Below are positions 24,952 through 27,730 of a DNA stretch of 27,730 nucleotides, piece by piece; position 1 is the stretch's first letter; the number at the start of each line of letters is the position of its first letter. The stretch covers positions 1-27,730 of the forward strand of contig JACDGQ010000006.1 in NCBI GenBank assembly GCA_013821615.1, written 5' to 3'. Origin of the DNA: Planctomycetota bacterium. Its GTDB lineage: Bacteria > Planctomycetota > UBA11346. The notes below the pieces were generated by a model. It did not search any database. It was not told the origin of the DNA and worked only from the letters and a program-made list of their open reading frames with translations. The position numbers and the translations under genes are program-made.

Positions 24952-27432
24952 TCACCTGGTGATGAAGATGCGCGACGTGCACACCGCCTTCACCAGGTCG
25001 CGTAGGCGGTAACCGTCGCCTTTGAACCGCGCACAGATGGCATCGACCTCGTCCTCGTCCATGGCACCAAGATTCCTGCCGGTACCGTAGATCAGGAGCT
25101 TGCGCACCAGGTTACGGGCGACCTGATCGAGCGAGCCGCCGAATTCATGCTTGAAGCCCGCGATGTCGGCGAAGGCCTTGCCACCCGGCAGCATTCCCGA
25201 GGCGTCGATGGGGGCGTTCGCGTAGCGCGTCCGCCAGCGGCCGGACGCATCGAAATTCTCCAACGCGAAGCCGATCGGATCGATGCGCCGATGGCAGCTG
25301 CTGCAGCTCGCATCGCTGCGATGCTGGTCCAGGGCGGTACGTATGGTGGTCGTCCCGCGCAGGTCGGTCTGAGGCGCCTTGATGCCGGGCGGCGGCGGTT
25401 CCGGCGGCTGCCCCAGCAGGTTGTCCAGGACGAAGATGCCCCTGACCACCGGCGAGGTGTCGACGCCGTTCGCCGAGGCCGCCAGGACCGCGGCCATGCC
25501 GAGCAATCCGCCGCGCTTCAGACCGGGGGCGAGCTCCACCCGTCGCCACGCCGCGCTGTCGACGCCCTGGACCCCGTAGAAATCCGCGAGCGAATCGTTC
25601 ATGATGGTGAAATCGCTGTCGATCAGCGTCGCCACCGGCAGGTTGTTGGCGAGCAGGTGCTTAAAGAACAGCACCGGCTCCCTGACGATCGCGTCCCTGG
25701 TCCCGGTATAGCCGTGCGAGATGCGGTAGAAGTCTCCGTACTTCTTCTCATCGGGCGGCATCTTGTCGATATTGCGCAGGTGCAGCCACTGGGACACAAA
25801 GCTGTCGACGAACTCGTCGCAGCCCGGGCTGGCGAGCAGGCGCTCGACCTGGCGGGCGTAGACCGCGGGTTCGGACAGGGTATGCGCAGCGGCGAGAGCC
25901 GCGAGCTCGGAATCCGGCATCGAGCTGGTCAGAGCGTAGGACAGCCGGCAGGCCAACGCATCGTCGTCGAGCCGGCCCGCATGCTCGCGCAAGTAGAGGA
26001 ATCCCGGCGAGCACAGCATGGCCTTGACCGCGAGCGCACGTCCTTTGCTCTCGGCGAGGCGGTAGAAAGGCTCGAGCTCCGCCTCCGTGACCGGCCGCCG
26101 GAAGGCGCGTCGGGCGAAGGCGCCAAGCGCCGCGCGGGTGTCCGGGGCGTCGAGCACCTGGGCCTGGAAGGCCGACGGCCACTCCTTGTAGAATGGGCCG
26201 TCGATGGCCATTTTGTGCAGCCTGATCCTGGGCGAGACCGCGGTCCTCATGAACTCCTTGCTCTGCGCGGTCTTCGGCTCCGCGTCCTGGTTGCGCTTGC
26301 GGATCGCCGCGCGCTCCTCCTGAGTGGCGCCGGGCGGGGTGGGGATCTCCTTCCAGTCGGTCAGCTCCTGGTGGAGGACCCACAGCGGGCACGCCGGGCC
26401 GTTCTCGAAGTACAACTGCAGGCGCCAGTTCTTCGGCACCCACACCTCGTGGGTGAGTTCGACGGCCTGGTTGTCGGGCAGGTCGTGGATGGCCACGGTC
26501 TGCTCGATCTCGGGAAACGTCCGCTCCGGCGACAACAGGCGGATCGCCAGCTGGTGCGGGCGCTTGGGGCTGTATTCGCGCAGCTTGCTGGTCACGTCGG
26601 CGCGGTCGCGCCACAGCGATTCGACCCTGAAGGTGAGACGGTACCAGCCCGCCGCGGCGAACGGCGTCCCGCCGATGATGCGCACGTGGCCGCATTCCTG
26701 GGGCGTGGTCCAATACCCCCGCTCGATGTCGTAGTGGTTGTAGATCTCGTGGCCGATCGGATCGCCGTCGATACCGCCCTCCAGTCGGTAGCGGTCGGAT
26801 GTGTCGATGTACTGGCGGTTGAGGCGCTCCGGCCTGGGGTCGCTGCTGCCCGCCTCGTCGATCATCTGCGACGCGGCGCGCAGGTAGTTCTCCATCAGCG
26901 TGTCGCTGACGCGCAGGTCGTCGCCGAGCACGTCGAAGCCGGCGCCGCCGCGATCATCGGGGAAGCCGCGCGTCGGATCCGCCATGGTTGTTTCGACGCC
27001 CATGAGGTCGCGCATGGTGTTGCGGTACTGGACGCGGTTGAGGCGCTTGAGCGGCACCTCCTCGGCGCGCAGGCGCCCCGAACGCTCGGCCGCGCTGACG
27101 CTGCGGGAGATCGCCGCGGCGATGGTGGCGGCTTCGGCCGCCGCGGGGCGCCGGGTCGCCTCTTCCGGGGGCATCTCGCCCTTCTCGAGTTGCCGGACCA
27201 CATGCTTCCAGATGCCATAGCTGCGCTCGTCCACCTCGCCGGCGCGCACCTGGTCCAGGCGCAGTCTGCCCTTCTGCTTGTCGGGCCCATGGCACTCTAT
27301 GCAGTATGCTTTGGCGAAGCCCGCCCAGGCGTCGCCGCCGACCGACGCGGGTTCGGCGGCACCGAGCACCGCCACGAGCGCCAGCAGCGCCAGCGTGGCC
27401 AGGCCCTGCGCACGACGCGGACGCGCGCTCAC
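24952..27432 (-). CDS. DUF1592-type multidomain cytochrome protein
   Basis: An 826-residue exported protein (signal peptide about 1-26, MSARPRRAQGLATLALLALV...). It shows the planctomycete DUF1587/1592/1595/1588/1585 arrangement: an N-terminal cytochrome motif CIECH (44-48) followed by 'LEKGEMPPEEATRRP', the DUF1587-like 'PLKRLNRVQYRNTMRDLMGV', the DUF1592/1588-like central part ('WLHLRNIDKMPPDEKKYGDFY', 'RGGLLGMAAVLAASANG'), a second motif CSSCH (710-714) followed by RRIDPIGFALENFD, and a DUF1585-like end. It starts with GTG, which overlaps the upstream DUF1552 stop as GTGA, so the pair is translationally coupled. The partner enzyme activity is unknown; the family expands in PVC and Acidobacteria genomes. 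Confidence 0.92.
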   Translation of the reverse strand: MSARPRRAQGLATLALLALVAVLGAAEPASVGGDAWAGFAKAYCIECHGPDKQKGRLRLDQVRAGEVDERSYGIWKHVVRQLEKGEMPPEEATRRPAAAEAATIAAAISRSVSAAERSGRLRAEEVPLKRLNRVQYRNTMRDLMGVETTMADPTRGFPDDRGGAGFDVLGDDLRVSDTLMENYLRAASQMIDEAGSSDPRPERLNRQYIDTSDRYRLEGGIDGDPIGHEIYNHYDIERGYWTTPQECGHVRIIGGTPFAAAGWYRLTFRVESLWRDRADVTSKLREYSPKRPHQLAIRLLSPERTFPEIEQTVAIHDLPDNQAVELTHEVWVPKNWRLQLYFENGPACPLWVLHQELTDWKEIPTPPGATQEERAAIRKRNQDAEPKTAQSKEFMRTAVSPRIRLHKMAIDGPFYKEWPSAFQAQVLDAPDTRAALGAFARRAFRRPVTEAELEPFYRLAESKGRALAVKAMLCSPGFLYLREHAGRLDDDALACRLSYALTSSMPDSELAALAAAHTLSEPAVYARQVERLLASPGCDEFVDSFVSQWLHLRNIDKMPPDEKKYGDFYRISHGYTGTRDAIVREPVLFFKHLLANNLPVATLIDSDFTIMNDSLADFYGVQGVDSAAWRRVELAPGLKRGGLLGMAAVLAASANGVDTSPVVRGIFVLDNLLGQPPEPPPPGIKAPQTDLRGTTTIRTALDQHRSDASCSSCHRRIDPIGFALENFDASGRWRTRYANAPIDASGMLPGGKAFADIAGFKHEFGGSLDQVARNLVRKLLIYGTGRNLGAMDEDEVDAICARFKGDGYRLRDLVKAVCTSRIFITR

Positions 27433-27730
27433 GCCAACCCCCGGAACGTGCCGGTGCTCTTGTTGAAGGCCGTGGTCTCGACCCCGAGCCGCTGGAGCAT
27501 GGTGAGGTAGAGGTTGCTGAGCGGCTGCTTGGCCTGCACATCGATGGCCGTGCCGTGCGCATAGCCGCCGCCGGCGAGGACGATGGGCAGGTTCTGGTTG
27601 CTGTGCACGTTGCCGTCGCTCATCCCCGAGCTGTAGAGCAGTTGCGTGGTGTCGAGCATATCCAGTGCCGCGATGCGGTCGATGAGCAGCGCGAAGCGCG
27701 AGAGGTGGAAATCGTCGATCGCCCGCAGCT
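27429..27730 (-). CDS. C-terminal end of a DUF1552 protein (runs off the right edge)
   Basis: The last 99 residues are in the window. The frame stays open to the edge, reading LRAIDDFHLSRFALLIDRIA before 'LLYSSGMSDGNVHSNQNLPIVLAGGG' and 'PLSNLYLTMLQRLGVE', which is the conserved C-terminal text of DUF1552. These proteins are usually exported by the Tat pathway and encoded next to a DUF1592 gene, as here. The fold belongs to the alkaline-phosphatase/sulfatase-like group by general report; activity is unknown. The upstream start and signal peptide lie outside the window. Confidence 0.9.
   Translation of the reverse strand, partial: LRAIDDFHLSRFALLIDRIAALDMLDTTQLLYSSGMSDGNVHSNQNLPIVLAGGGYAHGTAIDVQAKQPLSNLYLTMLQRLGVETTAFNKSTGTFRGLA

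Overview
The window is about 27.7 kb of high-GC bacterial DNA with no rRNA, tRNA, insertion sequence or CRISPR array that I could see. The gene content points to the Planctomycetota/Verrucomicrobiota (PVC) side of the bacteria: a DUF1552/DUF1592 pair, a DUF6797-type cytochrome/propeller protein, and a membrane-anchored Ser/Thr kinase with a long lectin-like plus TPR tail. This is an inference from families, not a taxonomic proof.

Layout. (1) 1-2494: the start of an unidentified minus-strand gene at the left edge, then glgX (glycogen debranching). (2) 2935-11368, minus: a signalling operon in the order giant soluble poly-HAMP hybrid kinase (2110 aa, ten exact-length 92-aa repeats), REC-PAS-kinase (start overlapping the previous stop as TGATG), and a stand-alone receiver. 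Together they hold two kinases and five receivers but no output or Hpt domain. (3) 11755-13460, plus: two different YcgL/RlaP-like nucleotidyltransferases joined by an ATGA overlap. (4) 13461-14594: a 160-nt imperfect palindrome followed by a minus-strand relic of an integron integrase that has lost most catalytic residues. (5) 14855-18357, plus: an ECF42-type sigma factor, then a likely ECF42-dependent promoter, a YCII-VOC fusion, a DoxX-like membrane protein and a tandem YCII protein. (6) 18485-21682, minus: one Ser/Thr kinase gene cut in two by a single in-frame TGA. (7) 21798-27730, minus: DUF6797/cytochrome c/propeller protein, DUF1592 cytochrome protein and the end of a DUF1552 protein; the last two overlap by GTGA.

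How they work together. Region 2 looks like a cytoplasmic phosphorelay that must hand its signal to proteins encoded elsewhere. Region 5 is a self-contained sigma factor plus target operon of the ECF42/DGPF kind. Region 7 fits the exported haem-protein sets common in PVC bacteria, whose substrates are mostly unknown. The best candidates for something new are the long poly-HAMP array with its two-unit alternation, the palindrome beside the dead integrase, the sigma/promoter/YCII module, and the split kinase.
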